From NCBI GenBank assembly GCA_021822495.1, contig JAKAQO010000001.1, forward strand, positions 248,001 through 312,000: a stretch of DNA of 64,000 nt, given 5' to 3'. The position numbers and the translations under genes were made by a program. This DNA is from a bacterium (GTDB lineage: Bacteria > Elusimicrobiota > Elusimicrobia > UBA1565 > UBA9628). Of the stretch, positions 1-9,992 are shown piece by piece. The notes beneath the pieces were generated by a model. It made no database searches. It was given only the letters and a program-made list of their open reading frames with translations, and was not told the DNA's origin. Position 1 is the first letter of the stretch. Every line of letters starts with the position of its first letter.

Positions 1-1449
1 GGAATTATCTCCGGTTACCATGATGGTCTTAATTCCCATTTTTCTTAAATCGGCAAAACGCGCGCGAATGCCGCCTTTGACGATATCTTTTAAACGGACC
101 ACTCCCAAGACCTTGGGGCCATCGGCGAAAACAAGCGGAGTTTCTCCCTGCCTTGAGATTTTCTCAACGAGCTGCTCAATCTCTGCCGGATAAACTCCAT
201 TTTGAGATTGCACAAAGGTTTTGATTGCTTCCGCCGCGCCTTTGCGAATGACGCGATCTTTGACATTGACGCCGCTCATCCGGGTGCGCGCGCTAAAGGG
301 AATAAAACTCGCTCCTAAGTCCCGCAAATCCCGACTCTTAATTCCGTAACGTTCCTTTGTCAAAACAACAATACTTCTCCCCTCGGGGGTTTCATCCGCC
401 AGGGAAGACAACTGGGCCGCCTCCGCGAGTTCTTGTTCCTTAATCCCCGGAGCCGCGATGAGTTCGGCCGCCTGGCGGTTGCCCAAGGTAATCGTCCCCG
501 TTTTATCTAACAGAAGAATGTCCACATCTCCGGCCGCTTCAACCGCGCGGCCCGAAGTCGCAATGACATTGGCTTGAATCATCCGGTCCATACCCGCGAC
601 CCCAATGGCTGATAACAAACCGCCAATCGTAGTCGGCGCCAAGCAAACAAATAGAGCGATGAGAACCGTAATCGTAACGGGCGCCCCGTGACCGGCCGCG
701 GTCGCGCTGTAAATGGAAAAAGGAAGAAGGGTCGCGCAAACCAGCAGAAAAATAATCGTCAAGGCCGCCAAGAGAATATTGAGAGCGATCTCATTGGGAG
801 TTTTCTGACGCTTGGCGCCTTCGACGAGCGAAATCATCTTGTCTAGGAAGGCTTCGCCCGGGTTAGCGGTAATTTTAATGACGATCCAGTCCGACAAAAC
901 CAAGGTCCCGCCAGTCACCGCGCTCCGGTCGCCTCCGCTTTCCCGGATGACGGGCGCGCTTTCCCCGGTAATCGCGCTCTCATTAACCGAAGCGATTCCC
1001 TCGATCACTTCCCCATCTCCCGGAATAAAATCTCCGGCCTCGGCCAGGACAATATCTCCGGCTCTAAGATCTGACGAAGAAACCATGTTAAAGCCCGAAT
1101 CTTTTTTAGGGGAATTTAATTTCTTTGCCTTCACATCTTTGCGGGTCTTTCTTAAACTCTCAGCCTGAGCCTTTCCGCGACCCTCGGCCATGGCTTCCGC
1201 GAAATTAGCGAACAAAAGCGTAAACCAAAGCCACAAGGAAATTTGAAGAATGAAACCTGAAGGAGCTTCCCCTTTTCCAAAAAGACTTTGAAAAAATAGT
1301 CCAGAGCTCAAGAGAGCGCCCGCAAGAACGCAAAACATAACCGGGTTTCGCATCTGGTTTCTGGGCGATAATTTGAGAAAGGAATCAAGAACAGCCCTTT
1401 TTACCAAGGGCGGATCAAACAAAGGCCTTCCCTGGGATTTCTTTCTCAT
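1..1449 (-). CDS. kdpB: K+-transporting P-type ATPase subunit B (partial, C-terminus beyond window)
   Basis: This is the catalytic ATPase of the KdpFABC high-affinity potassium pump in the inner membrane. Translating the minus strand from the ATG at 1449 gives an open frame of 483 residues that runs off the window edge; the family is usually about 680 residues, so roughly the last 200 are missing. The P-type phosphorylation motif DKTGTIT is seen around residue 315, preceded by hydrophobic segments and an A-domain stretch containing ITGES. The last visible residues are MVTGDN, the conserved start of the hinge region. The start overlaps the kdpA stop as ATGA, indicating translational coupling. 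The family assignment is certain. Confidence 0.97.
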   Translation of the reverse strand, partial: MRKKSQGRPLFDPPLVKRAVLDSFLKLSPRNQMRNPVMFCVLAGALLSSGLFFQSLFGKGEAPSGFILQISLWLWFTLLFANFAEAMAEGRGKAQAESLRKTRKDVKAKKLNSPKKDSGFNMVSSSDLRAGDIVLAEAGDFIPGDGEVIEGIASVNESAITGESAPVIRESGGDRSAVTGGTLVLSDWIVIKITANPGEAFLDKMISLVEGAKRQKTPNEIALNILLAALTIIFLLVCATLLPFSIYSATAAGHGAPVTITVLIALFVCLAPTTIGGLLSAIGVAGMDRMIQANVIATSGRAVEAAGDVDILLLDKTGTITLGNRQAAELIAAPGIKEQELAEAAQLSSLADETPEGRSIVVLTKERYGIKSRDLRDLGASFIPFSARTRMSGVNVKDRVIRKGAAEAIKTFVQSQNGVYPAEIEQLVEKISRQGETPLVFADGPKVLGVVRLKDIVKGGIRARFADLRKMGIKTIMVTGDNS

Positions 1450-3146
1450 ATTCGAACCATTTCTAAATGCTCCGCGAGAGGGCCGAGGGCCAAGGCAGGC
1501 ACAAACGACAAGACTCCAACGATGAGAATTACGGCAATCAAAAGACCCACAAAAAGAGCAGAGGACGTCGACAAGGTTCCCGCGCTGGGAGGAATGACTT
1601 TTTTGCGCGCGAGCGACCCGGCTAAAGCCAAAATGGGAATTTTCATCCAAAACCGGCTTAAAAGCATGACCCATCCGCCCAAAATGTTATAAAAAGGAAC
1701 GTTGGCATTAAGACCCGCAAAAGCGCTTCCGTTATTATTTCCCATCGAGGTGAAAGCGTAGAGAATTTGGCTAAACCCATGCGGCCCGGGGTTAGAGACG
1801 GCGGAAGTCCCGGATGAGAAACTCACCGCAAGCGCGGTTGAGCCCAAGACAATAGCGGGCATGACCAAAATCACGACGGAAGCCATTTGCATTTCAAAAC
1901 TCTCTATTTTTTTCCCCAGATACTCGGGAGTGCGCCCCACCATGAGCCCGGCGACAAAAACCGCGACCAAGACAAAGGCAATCATCCCGTAAAGACCGCA
2001 ACCGACTCCCCCAAAGACGACTTCACCCAACTGCATCATAAAGAGCGTGACAAACCCGCCCAAAGGCATGAAGCTGTCGTGCATGGAATTAACCGAACCG
2101 TTGGAAGTCGCGGTCGTCACTGTTGCCCATAAAGCAGAATTAGCTGCACCGAAGCGAACTTCTTTTCCTTCCATATTCCCCGTTGCCTGATCGACGCCCA
2201 AGGACGCAAAAGCCGGGTTTCCCGCGCGTTCGGAATGAACGGCGACAAACAAAAGAGGGACAAAGATTAAAACCATCGCCGCAAGCAAAGCCCACCCTTG
2301 TTTCGTGTCTCTGATCATAAACCCGAAGGTATAACACAAAGCCGCGGAAATAAGTGGAATGGCGAGCATTTCTAAAAAGTTCGATAGCGGAGTCGGATTT
2401 TCAAAGGGATGGGCGGAATTGGCGTTAAAAAAGCCGCCGCCGTTAGTTCCCAACTGTTTAATCGCGATTTGGGACGCCGCCGGGCCCATGGAGATGAGCT
2501 GCTTTTGGGAATTCTCTAAAGTCTCAATCGAATGATAGGGACTCAAATTTTGAATCACGCCTTGAGAGACCAAAGCCAAGGCCAAAATAAAAGAAAAAGG
2601 AAGCAAAATATAAAGAACGCCGCGCGTCAAATCAACCCAAAAATTTCCCAAAAGCTCCGTCTGTTTGCGGGTAATGCCGCGAATCAAAGCTATAAGAACT
2701 GCTATGCCGGAGGCTGCCGAAACAAAATTCTGCGTGGTCAAGCCCGCCATCTGAGTGAAATAGCTCATCGTCGTCTCGCCGCCATAGGCCTGCCAATTGG
2801 TGTTGGTCATGAAACTAATGGCGGTGTTTAACGCCAAATCAGGAGAGACGCCCGCAAGTTTCTGAGCATTAAGGGGCAAATAAAACTGAAATCTTTGCAA
2901 AGCGTATACAAAGACAAAACCAAAAAAATTAAAAAGAAGAACAGCCGTCGCATAGGACTTCCAATTCATTTCAGAAGAATCGTCAATTCCGCAAAGGCGG
3001 TAAATCGGGCGTTCAAAAAAAGAAGAAATGCGCGGGCCGGGCCATTGTCCCTCAAAAATCTGAGCCATATAAAACCCCAAGGGCTTGACCAAAATAAGAA
3101 GAACCGCGAGATAGACCCCGATTTGAACCCAATCGTTGACGCTCAT
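1446..3146 (-). CDS. kdpA: K+-transporting ATPase subunit A
   Basis: Potassium-binding, channel-like subunit of the Kdp pump, 566 residues, the usual family length. The sequence is strongly hydrophobic with about ten membrane segments. The family's repeated pore motifs are visible, including [11 protein letters not shown] near residue 115, [21 protein letters not shown] near 230, and a late [12 protein letters not shown]. The ATG at 3146 overlaps the kdpF stop (TAATG) and its own TGA overlaps the kdpB ATG, so kdpF-kdpA-kdpB are translated as a coupled unit. No kdpC is seen because the operon runs out of the window; no kdpD or kdpE is in view. Confidence 0.98.
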   Translation of the reverse strand: MSVNDWVQIGVYLAVLLILVKPLGFYMAQIFEGQWPGPRISSFFERPIYRLCGIDDSSEMNWKSYATAVLLFNFFGFVFVYALQRFQFYLPLNAQKLAGVSPDLALNTAISFMTNTNWQAYGGETTMSYFTQMAGLTTQNFVSAASGIAVLIALIRGITRKQTELLGNFWVDLTRGVLYILLPFSFILALALVSQGVIQNLSPYHSIETLENSQKQLISMGPAASQIAIKQLGTNGGGFFNANSAHPFENPTPLSNFLEMLAIPLISAALCYTFGFMIRDTKQGWALLAAMVLIFVPLLFVAVHSERAGNPAFASLGVDQATGNMEGKEVRFGAANSALWATVTTATSNGSVNSMHDSFMPLGGFVTLFMMQLGEVVFGGVGCGLYGMIAFVLVAVFVAGLMVGRTPEYLGKKIESFEMQMASVVILVMPAIVLGSTALAVSFSSGTSAVSNPGPHGFSQILYAFTSMGNNNGSAFAGLNANVPFYNILGGWVMLLSRFWMKIPILALAGSLARKKVIPPSAGTLSTSSALFVGLLIAVILIVGVLSFVPALALGPLAEHLEMVRI

Positions 3147-3235
3147 TAAAATAACTCCGGTTTAAATAGGGCCACTAGCATATAAACTAGAAGAAAAAGA
3201 ACAACAAGACCTGCAAGGATATGGCTATAGTTCAT
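3146..3235 (-). CDS. kdpF: K+-transporting ATPase small subunit KdpF
   Basis: A 29-residue single-helix membrane peptide directly upstream of kdpA. Reading the minus strand from the ATG at 3235 gives MNYSHILAGLVVLFLLVYML, then VALFKPELF and a stop. One central hydrophobic helix followed by a (F/I)KPE(L/K)F tail is the hallmark of KdpF, which stabilises the KdpABC complex. The stop overlaps the kdpA start (TAATG) and its ATG overlaps the stop of the preceding small gene. Position, size and tail all agree with KdpF. Confidence 0.9.
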   Translation of the reverse strand: MNYSHILAGLVVLFLLVYMLVALFKPELF

Positions 3236-3330
3236 AGTTTTTTATCCATCAACGCGGAGAAACAGGACACAAGAAGAAAGCAGACCCCAAAGAAAGCAAC
3301 CACGGACAAAAACTCAAGCAACTCCGCCAT
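3232..3330 (-). CDS. 32-residue membrane peptide heading the kdp operon
   Basis: The minus-strand ATG at 3330 is preceded by AAAGAGGT, a good ribosome binding site. The frame encodes 32 residues beginning MAELLEFLSVVAFFGVCFLL and ending MDKKL. It has one transmembrane helix (about residues 8-27) with two cysteines and a charged C-terminus. Its TGA overlaps the kdpF ATG (ATGA), so it is the first gene of a four-cistron coupled series. Small hydrophobic genes of similar design (FF...C near the middle, acidic and basic residues near the end) precede kdpF in other bacteria, but I know no experimentally defined role. Coupling and the ribosome site argue it is real. Confidence 0.7.
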   Translation of the reverse strand: MAELLEFLSVVAFFGVCFLLVSCFSALMDKKL

Positions 3331-3381
3331 ACCTCTTTATCGTAACAGGACCGGGCGTTAAAATTCCATTAACGAAAGTGT

Positions 3382-3397
3382 TATCCTCTATTCAATG
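3382..3397 (+). promoter_or_regulatory. Probable -10 box placing the TauE start at +1 to +2 (leaderless)
   Basis: TATCCT at 3382-3387 inside TGTTATCCT begins 13 bp before the ATG at 3395. No ribosome binding site lies between them. The geometry matches the other leaderless starts in this window, so the transcript probably begins at or next to the start codon. The -35 region is not obvious. Confidence 0.4.
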
Positions 3398-4261
3398 TCC
3401 GTTAAACTTGCATTGTTTGCCGCTTTGGGTCTCTTTGGATCTGGCTTTATTTTTGTTTGGATCAAAGACCTCGTTCAAGGCGAGGAATCCTCCCGATTCA
3501 AGATACCCTCTCTTTCGGAAACGGCCATAGGCTTTGTCACCGATTTTTTTGACACACTGGGAATCGGCTCTTATGCTACGACCACCGCGCTTTTTAAGCT
3601 CGCGAGAATCGTCCCCGATGAAAACATCCCTGGAACCCTCAACGTCGGTCACACTATCCCAACTTTCGCTGAAGCCTTGATTTTTATCGCGATTGTTTCG
3701 GTCGGAGCCAAAACCTTGGTCTTGATGATTGCCGCCTCCGTCCTCGGCGCCTGGTTAGGCTCGGGAATTGTTTCCTCTCTGCCGCGCCGAAAAATTCAAA
3801 TTGGAATGGGAATCGCCCTTTTTGTCGCGGCGGGAATTTTTTTGGCCTCGAACCTCGGCCTTTTTCCAGCTGGCGGAACCTTGGAGGATTTATCCGGAAT
3901 CAGCTTATTTCTCGCCGTTTTCGGAAATTTCATTTTGGGAGCCTTGATGAGCTTGGGAATCGGGCTTTACGCCCCCTGCATGATCTTGGTCAGTCTTCTG
4001 GGAATGAACCCCAAAGCCGCTTTTCCCATCATGATGGGTTCCTGCGCTTTTCTCATGCCGGTCGCCGCCGCGCGCTTTATAAAGGAAAGAAAATACGCTA
4101 AGGCCCCGGCCTTGGGGTTGACCCTGGGCGGAACGCCCGCGGTTTTAATCGCCGCCTATCTCGTCAAATCTCTTCCGCTCAACACCCTTCGCTGGCTGGT
4201 GATCGCGGTCGTTTGCTACACCGCCGTCGCCATGCTCCGCTCAGCCCAACGCGCTCAGTGA
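3395..4261 (+). CDS. TauE/SafE-family membrane permease
   Basis: A 288-residue polytopic membrane protein of the sulfite exporter TauE/SafE family, which moves sulfur-containing or organic anions across the inner membrane. The family signature is visible near residue 46 (GFVTDFFDTLGIGSYATTT), a glycine-rich half repeat, and the internal duplication appears again around residue 200 (ALMSLGIGLYAPCMILVSLLG). About eight hydrophobic segments are present. It is transcribed divergently from the kdp operon and its last 7 bp overlap the convergent lepB. Substrate cannot be inferred; no sulfur genes are next to it. Confidence 0.85.
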   Translation: MSVKLALFAALGLFGSGFIFVWIKDLVQGEESSRFKIPSLSETAIGFVTDFFDTLGIGSYATTTALFKLARIVPDENIPGTLNVGHTIPTFAEALIFIAIVSVGAKTLVLMIAASVLGAWLGSGIVSSLPRRKIQIGMGIALFVAAGIFLASNLGLFPAGGTLEDLSGISLFLAVFGNFILGALMSLGIGLYAPCMILVSLLGMNPKAAFPIMMGSCAFLMPVAAARFIKERKYAKAPALGLTLGGTPAVLIAAYLVKSLPLNTLRWLVIAVVCYTAVAMLRSAQRAQ

Positions 4262-5253
4262 ACCGTTCCCATACGGGACGGCGGCCAATAGATAAACCAG
4301 GCCTTTCCGCGAACGTCTTTCAGCGGAACCGGGCCCCAATAACGGGAATCACAGGAACGGTCGCGGTTATCTCCCATCATGAAATAAGATTTCGGCGGAA
4401 CGATGACAGGGCCGAAGAAATCTCTCTGGACGTCTTGCAAAATCCCATCCAGCTCATGGTTCTGCCACAACTCTTGATACCTCTTGGGGCTTAAGTCAAA
4501 AGCGCGCACTGACTCCGGTTGACGGAGTTCGCCGTCAGCAAAATGGGCGTAGGGCTCGTTTTTCACGGGAATATCGTTGACGATCAGTTGTCCCGCCCTG
4601 ATCTCGATTTTATCTCCCGGAAGGCCGATCACGCGCTTGATGAAATCGCGGTGATATTGCACAGAACCGCAGTGAACGTCGCGGGGGTCCTGGTCGGGAA
4701 AGGAGAAAACCATAATGTCTCCCCTTTTGACCCCGCGGAAATTAAAAACGCGCTTTCCGGTAAAGGGAACTCTCAAACCGTAGACAAATTTATTGACGAA
4801 GAGATGATCGCCGATAAGAAGGGTATTTTCCATGGATCCGGAAGGAATTTTAAAGGCTTGGACGATAAAATACATAATTGTCGCGGCCAAGAGAACTGCC
4901 GAAAAAACCGTCTCCGCCCATTCTGAATCTTCCAAGAGAAAATAGCCTCTCTTGTTTTCCGGTTCGGCTTTTCCGCGAAGAAAGCCGTAGATAAAACCAA
5001 CAATCGCGGCAATAATGCTCGGATAAAGTTCGGAGGTCGCAAAAGCGCGCGGACCAACAAAAACAAATCGAGTGTGTTTCTCTAATGACACCGACAAAAC
5101 CAAAGCCGCCGCCGAAGCGGCCAACGAGCAAAAAAGCCCGTGCCAAAGCCCGCGTCTAAGAGGCGTATTCAAGCCGCCGCTTTTTTTCAGGCTCCGGCTT
5201 TTCCAAGTGTAAAGCCCCATCGCGACTCCGATTAAAAAAAGTCTTCCTTCCAT
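4255..5253 (-). CDS. lepB: Signal peptidase I
   Basis: Type I leader peptidase that removes Sec and Tat signal peptides on the outer face of the inner membrane, 332 residues. Catalytic motifs are clear: Box B PSGSM with Ser140 as nucleophile, Box D KRVIGLPGD with Lys207 as general base, and Box E MGDNRDRSCDSR near residue 300. The N-terminal 130 residues carry several membrane segments, longer than the two found in E. coli LepB, and the loop before Box B is acidic. It starts 2 bp after lepA in a lepA-lepB arrangement known from many bacteria. It presumably processes the many exported proteins encoded nearby. Confidence 0.95.
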   Translation of the reverse strand: MEGRLFLIGVAMGLYTWKSRSLKKSGGLNTPLRRGLWHGLFCSLAASAAALVLSVSLEKHTRFVFVGPRAFATSELYPSIIAAIVGFIYGFLRGKAEPENKRGYFLLEDSEWAETVFSAVLLAATIMYFIVQAFKIPSGSMENTLLIGDHLFVNKFVYGLRVPFTGKRVFNFRGVKRGDIMVFSFPDQDPRDVHCGSVQYHRDFIKRVIGLPGDKIEIRAGQLIVNDIPVKNEPYAHFADGELRQPESVRAFDLSPKRYQELWQNHELDGILQDVQRDFFGPVIVPPKSYFMMGDNRDRSCDSRYWGPVPLKDVRGKAWFIYWPPSRMGTVH

Positions 5254-5255
5254 GT

Positions 5256-7067
5256 TTATCCCCTTTCCGCCGGTTCGTCTATTCTTAAAGCGGCCAGAAA
5301 CGCCTCTTGCGGCACTTCCACTTTTCCCAAGAGTTTCGCTTTTCTCTTTCCTTCTTTTTGTTTCTCAAGCAACTTTCGCTTCCGAGTGATATCCCCGCCG
5401 TAACATTTGGCGAGAACGTCTTTCCTCGATGCCGATTGAGTCTCCCTCGCGATAATGCGGCCGTCAATTTGAGCCTGAATCGCCACCTCGAAATTCTGCC
5501 TTGGAATTAACTCCTTGAGTTTCTCGCATAAGGCTTTCGCCACGCCGTAGGCCTTGTCGCGATGGACAATTTGACTTAAGGCGTCGACCGCCTGGCCATG
5601 AATCAGAATCTCAAGAAAAACCAAATCGGAAGTTCGGTATCCTTCCGGCTGATAATCCAAGGAAGCGTAGCCCTTGGAAATGGATTTCAACCGATCGTAA
5701 AAACTAATTACCATTTCCGACAGCGGCAAGTGATATTCTATCAAAAGCCGTTTGTTCGACAAATATTCGATATTCTTATACTCACCGCGCTTTTCTTTGA
5801 GCAAATTAAGAACGCCTTCCTGATGTTCGACGGGAACAATCATAGTCGCCATGACGTAGGGCTCTTCAACGGATTGAATGATGGACTTATCCGGCCACTG
5901 AGACGGGTTTTCAACCACCTTCCAAGCGCCGTCCTTGATTTGAACGCGGTAGCGAACGTTCGGCGCGGTGATGATGAGAGACAGTCTAAATTCCCGTTCC
6001 AGGCGCTCTTTAAGAATTTCCATATGCAAAAGCCCCAGAAAGCCCAAACGAAAGCCAAAGCCCAAGGCCTGGGACTGCTCGCCCTGGTACTGAAAAGAAC
6101 TGTCCTCTAAATTGAGTTTTTGAAGCGCGCCGGACAAGGCTTGGTAATCCGCGGCATTCACCGGAAAGATGCCGGCGAAGACGACGGGTTTCGCTTCTTG
6201 ATATCCGCTTAAAGGCTTATTTAAGGGCTTCGCCGCCTCCATGATCGTGTCGCCGACCCGAACCTGATGAATGTCCTTGATTCCGCAGATGATATATCCC
6301 ACTTCCCCCGCCGACAAAGTCTCCGCCTTTTGAGGACGCGGCATCAAAAATCCCACTTCCTCGATGACGGCTTCATGCTCCGTCGAAAAAAACCGAATTT
6401 TCATTCCCGCTTTGGCGATTCCATCTCTAAGGCGAACCAGCAAGACAACTCCGCGATAAGAATTAAACGTCGAGTCGAAAATCAAGGCGCAAAGCGGACT
6501 TTCGGGCTTCCCGTCGGGCGGCGGAATTCGGCGGATGATTTCTTTTAAAAGCTCGGGAACGCCCCGGCCTTCTTTGGCGCTGACCGACATTTCCTCTTCC
6601 TCGATTTTAAGAGTCTCCCAAATTTGTTCCAAGGTCGCGTCGAGATCGGCGGAGGGAAGATCAATTTTATTGATGACGGGAATAATTTTAAGACCTAAAG
6701 ATGCGGCAAGGCTTGCATGGGCAATCGTCTGCGCTTCGACCCCTTGGGTGGCGTCAACCAACAAAAGCGCTCCCTCGCACGCCGCTAAAGCCCGCGAAAC
6801 CTCGTAGCTAAAATCCACATGTCCCGGAGTGTCGATGAGGTTTAAAACATATTCTTCTCCCTCAAATTCGTATTTCATGCGGACCGCTTTGGCCTTAATC
6901 GTAATTCCGCGTTCGCGCTCAAGCTCCATGGAATCCATCACCTGGTCGACGTGCCGCATTTTCCGGTCCAAACTTCCCGTTTGTTCCAAGATTCGGTCGG
7001 CCAGGGTGGATTTGCCGTGGTCAATATGCGCGACAATCGAGAAATTGCGAATATGCCGGGGGTCCAT
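5256..7067 (-). CDS. lepA: Elongation factor 4 (back-translocating GTPase)
   Basis: LepA/EF4 is a ribosome-associated GTPase related to EF-G. The 603-residue length is standard. G motifs are intact: AHIDHGKSTL (residues 13-22), DTPGHVDF for G3 and NKIDLPSAD for G4. The C-terminus carries the LepA-specific basic segment (YGGDITRKRKLLEKQKEGK). Its ATG shares one base with the ptsI stop at 7067, placing it in the hpf-to-lepB operon. No unusual features. Confidence 0.98.
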   Translation of the reverse strand: MDPRHIRNFSIVAHIDHGKSTLADRILEQTGSLDRKMRHVDQVMDSMELERERGITIKAKAVRMKYEFEGEEYVLNLIDTPGHVDFSYEVSRALAACEGALLLVDATQGVEAQTIAHASLAASLGLKIIPVINKIDLPSADLDATLEQIWETLKIEEEEMSVSAKEGRGVPELLKEIIRRIPPPDGKPESPLCALIFDSTFNSYRGVVLLVRLRDGIAKAGMKIRFFSTEHEAVIEEVGFLMPRPQKAETLSAGEVGYIICGIKDIHQVRVGDTIMEAAKPLNKPLSGYQEAKPVVFAGIFPVNAADYQALSGALQKLNLEDSSFQYQGEQSQALGFGFRLGFLGLLHMEILKERLEREFRLSLIITAPNVRYRVQIKDGAWKVVENPSQWPDKSIIQSVEEPYVMATMIVPVEHQEGVLNLLKEKRGEYKNIEYLSNKRLLIEYHLPLSEMVISFYDRLKSISKGYASLDYQPEGYRTSDLVFLEILIHGQAVDALSQIVHRDKAYGVAKALCEKLKELIPRQNFEVAIQAQIDGRIIARETQSASRKDVLAKCYGGDITRKRKLLEKQKEGKRKAKLLGKVEVPQEAFLAALRIDEPAERG

Positions 7068-8785
7068 TAATATCCAAAAAGACGGCGCACTTCCTCGGCG
7101 TCCGCAGCCGCCAAGGCCTGAGAAGCGCTGGCGGAAACCGCTTTATAATTGAGAGAGCGAATCACTTCCTTGACTCGCAAGTGCATGCGCATGGGAACGG
7201 AAATTTCTTCCACTCCAAGCCCCACTAAAACGGGAACCGCTTTTAAATCCGCCGCCATTTCTCCGCAAACCCCCACGCGTTTTTTTTGGCTTTGGGCGAC
7301 GTCTACAATCATCTTGATAAATCTTAAAACTGCTGGATGAAACGCGTCATAGAGATGCGCCACATGCTCGTTGATGCGGTCAACCGCGAGAATATACTGA
7401 ATCAAATCATTGGTTCCAATCGAAACAAAATCAAGATGCGGCAAAAATGCGTCAAGCAAAATAGCGGCCGAGGGAATTTCAACCATGATTCCAAGCTCAA
7501 TTTTTCCGGGAATGACGACAGATTCTTTCTCCAGTTCCGCCTTGGCTTGTGCAATAATGCCCTTGACGCTTTGAATTTCCCATAAGGATGACACCATGGG
7601 AATCAAAATCCGGGCGTGGCCGCCCTTGGACGCGGCGCGCAAAATGGCGCGAATCTGGGTCTTAAAAACCTCTTGATGGCGCAAAAAAAGCCGCACGCCT
7701 CGAAGCCCCATGAAGGGATTGGACTCGTCTCGAACCGCCTCAACCCCCAAGACGGCGACGCGGTCCCCTCCTAAATCGGCGGTGCGGAAAACAACCGACT
7801 TAGGTTCCAGAGCTTTAAGCGCGGCGGCATAAATCGCGGATTGCTCTTTTTCAGATGGAGGAGTTGGGCGATTGAGGAACAGATACTCAGTCCGAAACAA
7901 TCCCACCCCGTCAGGATTGAGAGCCGAGATGCCCTTGACGTCTTCCAGGGAATCCAGATTGATTTCAAGGAGAACCTTGCGGCCATCAGCGGTCGCAGCG
8001 GGCAAACCGCGCAAAGATTCCAAGGATTTTTCGGCTAATTTTTCCTTATCCTGAAGATTTTTATACTTGGCGACGACATCCGGCGTCGGATCAATAAAAA
8101 GAAGTCCGTTTTCCCCGTCCACAATCAACATATCCCCGGTCTTGACCCGGCGACTGGCGTCGGACAAGGCGACGACAGCCGGAATGCGAAGGCTTTGCGC
8201 GAGGATAGCGGTATGGCTGGATTTTCCTCCCAAATCGGTCGCGAAACCAAGAACCCTGGTCTCATGAAGACTTAAGGTTTCCGACGGCAAAAGATTGCGC
8301 GCGACTAAAATAGAGCCCTCCGCCGGCGCGGGAACGGGTTTTTTATTTTTTTTGAGAAGATGGGCTAAGAGGCGTTTGGCCACATCCATCAAATCATGTT
8401 TTCTTTCCCTAAAGAAATCGTCATCCATCTTCTCGAACTGCTGGGCCACGAGTTCCACCGACTCTGAAAGCGCGAATTCGGCGTTGACGCCTTCCTTGAT
8501 GATTCGCATGGGGACGTCTTTCGTGATCAAGGTGTCGGTTGAAATCATGCGGTGAGCATGAATAAGTTTGGCGTGTTCGCGGCCTAAAAATTTAAGAACC
8601 TTGGCTTCCGCCGCGTCTAAATCGCGCAAAGTCGCCTTATGCGCTTCTTTAAATCTCTTGACCTCGGCTCTTAAAAGCTGCTTGGGGAGTTCGACGCGAT
8701 TAACAACGACTTCCTCATCTTCCAGAACAAACGCGCTTCCAATCGCAATTCCTCGACTGGCGCCAATTCCCTTAACAATAATCAT
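7067..8785 (-). CDS. ptsI: Phosphoenolpyruvate-protein phosphotransferase (PTS enzyme I)
   Basis: Enzyme I takes phosphate from phosphoenolpyruvate and passes it to HPr. The 572 residues contain the phosphohistidine swivelling domain with the active histidine His191 in GGKSSHTAIL, and the PEP-binding TIM barrel with GLRGVRLFL, the SIGTNDLIQY block and the catalytic cysteine in VGVCGEMAAD. It lies 2 bp after ptsH. No EIIA, EIIB or EIIC permease appears anywhere in the window. With hprK and rapZ next to it, the phosphorelay here more likely serves regulation than sugar import, though permeases could lie elsewhere. Confidence 0.97.
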   Translation of the reverse strand: MIIVKGIGASRGIAIGSAFVLEDEEVVVNRVELPKQLLRAEVKRFKEAHKATLRDLDAAEAKVLKFLGREHAKLIHAHRMISTDTLITKDVPMRIIKEGVNAEFALSESVELVAQQFEKMDDDFFRERKHDLMDVAKRLLAHLLKKNKKPVPAPAEGSILVARNLLPSETLSLHETRVLGFATDLGGKSSHTAILAQSLRIPAVVALSDASRRVKTGDMLIVDGENGLLFIDPTPDVVAKYKNLQDKEKLAEKSLESLRGLPAATADGRKVLLEINLDSLEDVKGISALNPDGVGLFRTEYLFLNRPTPPSEKEQSAIYAAALKALEPKSVVFRTADLGGDRVAVLGVEAVRDESNPFMGLRGVRLFLRHQEVFKTQIRAILRAASKGGHARILIPMVSSLWEIQSVKGIIAQAKAELEKESVVIPGKIELGIMVEIPSAAILLDAFLPHLDFVSIGTNDLIQYILAVDRINEHVAHLYDAFHPAVLRFIKMIVDVAQSQKKRVGVCGEMAADLKAVPVLVGLGVEEISVPMRMHLRVKEVIRSLNYKAVSASASQALAAADAEEVRRLFGY

Positions 8786-8787
8786 AA

Positions 8788-9054
8788 TTACTGCTCCCCG
8801 AATTTTCTTTCAAACAGCGAGCGCAGAGCGTCCAGGGCCGGTCCTTCATCCGGCCCATCGGCGCGGATTTTGAGCTTTGATCCGCATTCCGCGGCCAAAA
8901 GCATGAGCCCCATGACGCTTTTCCCGTTGACCTCAAGGCCGTCTTTCAAAATCGTGATCGCCGCCTTGAATTTTCCCGCCTCTTGGGCGAGCATGGCCGC
9001 AGGCCGCGCGTGCAGCCCGAGGGTATTTGGAATCGTAAATTCTCGCTCGGTCAT
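8788..9054 (-). CDS. ptsH: Phosphocarrier protein HPr
   Basis: An 88-residue HPr. The enzyme I site His15 lies in NTLGLHARPAA, and the regulatory Ser46, the HPr kinase target, lies in NGKSVMGLMLLA. Having both sites intact fits the adjacent hprK. The start overlaps the rapZ stop by 4 bp. HPr-Ser-P formation would report energy status; in Gram-negative bacteria with this gene set the output is usually a regulator rather than CcpA, but no such target is visible here. Confidence 0.97.
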   Translation of the reverse strand: MTEREFTIPNTLGLHARPAAMLAQEAGKFKAAITILKDGLEVNGKSVMGLMLLAAECGSKLKIRADGPDEGPALDALRSLFERKFGEQ

Positions 9055-9992
9055 AAATTGATGTCGCGGTGAAATTCTTGAACGGGATATCCGCTTGTCT
9101 TTAAACGCTGGGCGAGCAGATGCGTGATAGCCACGCTACGGTGCTTGCCGCCGGTGCAGCCAATGGCGATCGTCAAATAAGATTTCCCCTCGCGGATGTA
9201 TTGGGGCAAGAGGTCTTTCGCTAAACGCCAAAAGCCTTCAAGAAACTTCGCGGCGGCAGGTTGCCCCATCACGTATTTTCTCACCTTAGAATCAAGCCCG
9301 GTTTTTTTCTTGAGGCTTTCGACATAATTGGGATTGGGAAGGAAGCGCACGTCGAGCACGATATCGGCGTCGCGGGGAATTCCGTATTTATAGCCGAAGG
9401 AGACGACCGACAAAGTCATCTCTTCCGCGCCTGAAAGTTCTAGGGTTTGGGAAAGAACTTCCTTAAGTTCCCCTAAAGTCAGAGCGCTGGTATCAATCAC
9501 TTTATCGGCGATTTCCTTAATCGGCTCAAGACGGCGCCTTTCTTCGCCTATCGCCTCCGAAATTTTAAGTCCCAGGGGATGGCGGTGCCTAGTTTCGGAA
9601 AAGCGCTGAATAACAATGTCATCGGAGGCGTCCAGGAAGATAATGCGATAATCGATTCCCCTTGGGGGCAGACTTTTGAGAAGACGCGGAAGCCCTTCCA
9701 GATATTTTCCTTCCCGGATGTCGACGCCCAGGGCAACTTTATCGCGGTCACGGCCTTTCGCCAAAAAATCAGCGAAATTGCCCAGAAGAGTCAGCGGCAA
9801 ATTATCCACGCAGAAAAATCCCAAATCCTCAAAAGCCTTGAGCGCCTGGCTTTTTCCGGCGCCGGAAACGCCGGTGATGATAAACACCTTTTGTTTTGAC
9901 CGTGCCCGCGCCGCTGACGCCTCCCCCAAAGCGCGGCGTGGACCCTCGGCCTTTGGCCTTGACCGTGCCCGCGCTTTCTCTGGGGGCTTCAT
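9051..9992 (-). CDS. rapZ: RapZ/YvcJ-family nucleotide-binding protein
   Basis: P-loop protein of the RapZ family; in E. coli RapZ is an adaptor that directs RNase E to the small RNA GlmZ, controlling glucosamine-6-phosphate synthase. Walker A GVSGAGKS is at residues 41-48, followed by the family motif DLGFFCVDNLP, and the conserved C-terminal GCTGGKHRSV is present. The 313-residue protein has about 35 extra N-terminal residues rich in Arg, Lys and Ala compared with typical members, so a later start is possible; however, the called ATG overlaps the hprK stop by 4 bp, supporting it. Whether it acts on RNA here is unknown. Confidence 0.93.
   Translation of the reverse strand: MKPPEKARARSRPKAEGPRRALGEASAARARSKQKVFIITGVSGAGKSQALKAFEDLGFFCVDNLPLTLLGNFADFLAKGRDRDKVALGVDIREGKYLEGLPRLLKSLPPRGIDYRIIFLDASDDIVIQRFSETRHRHPLGLKISEAIGEERRRLEPIKEIADKVIDTSALTLGELKEVLSQTLELSGAEEMTLSVVSFGYKYGIPRDADIVLDVRFLPNPNYVESLKKKTGLDSKVRKYVMGQPAAAKFLEGFWRLAKDLLPQYIREGKSYLTIAIGCTGGKHRSVAITHLLAQRLKTSGYPVQEFHRDINL

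Noticed and set aside
5598-6110. 170-residue plus-strand frame inside lepA
   Set aside because: Antisense to a conserved GTPase, Phe/Asn-rich composition, no start signals.
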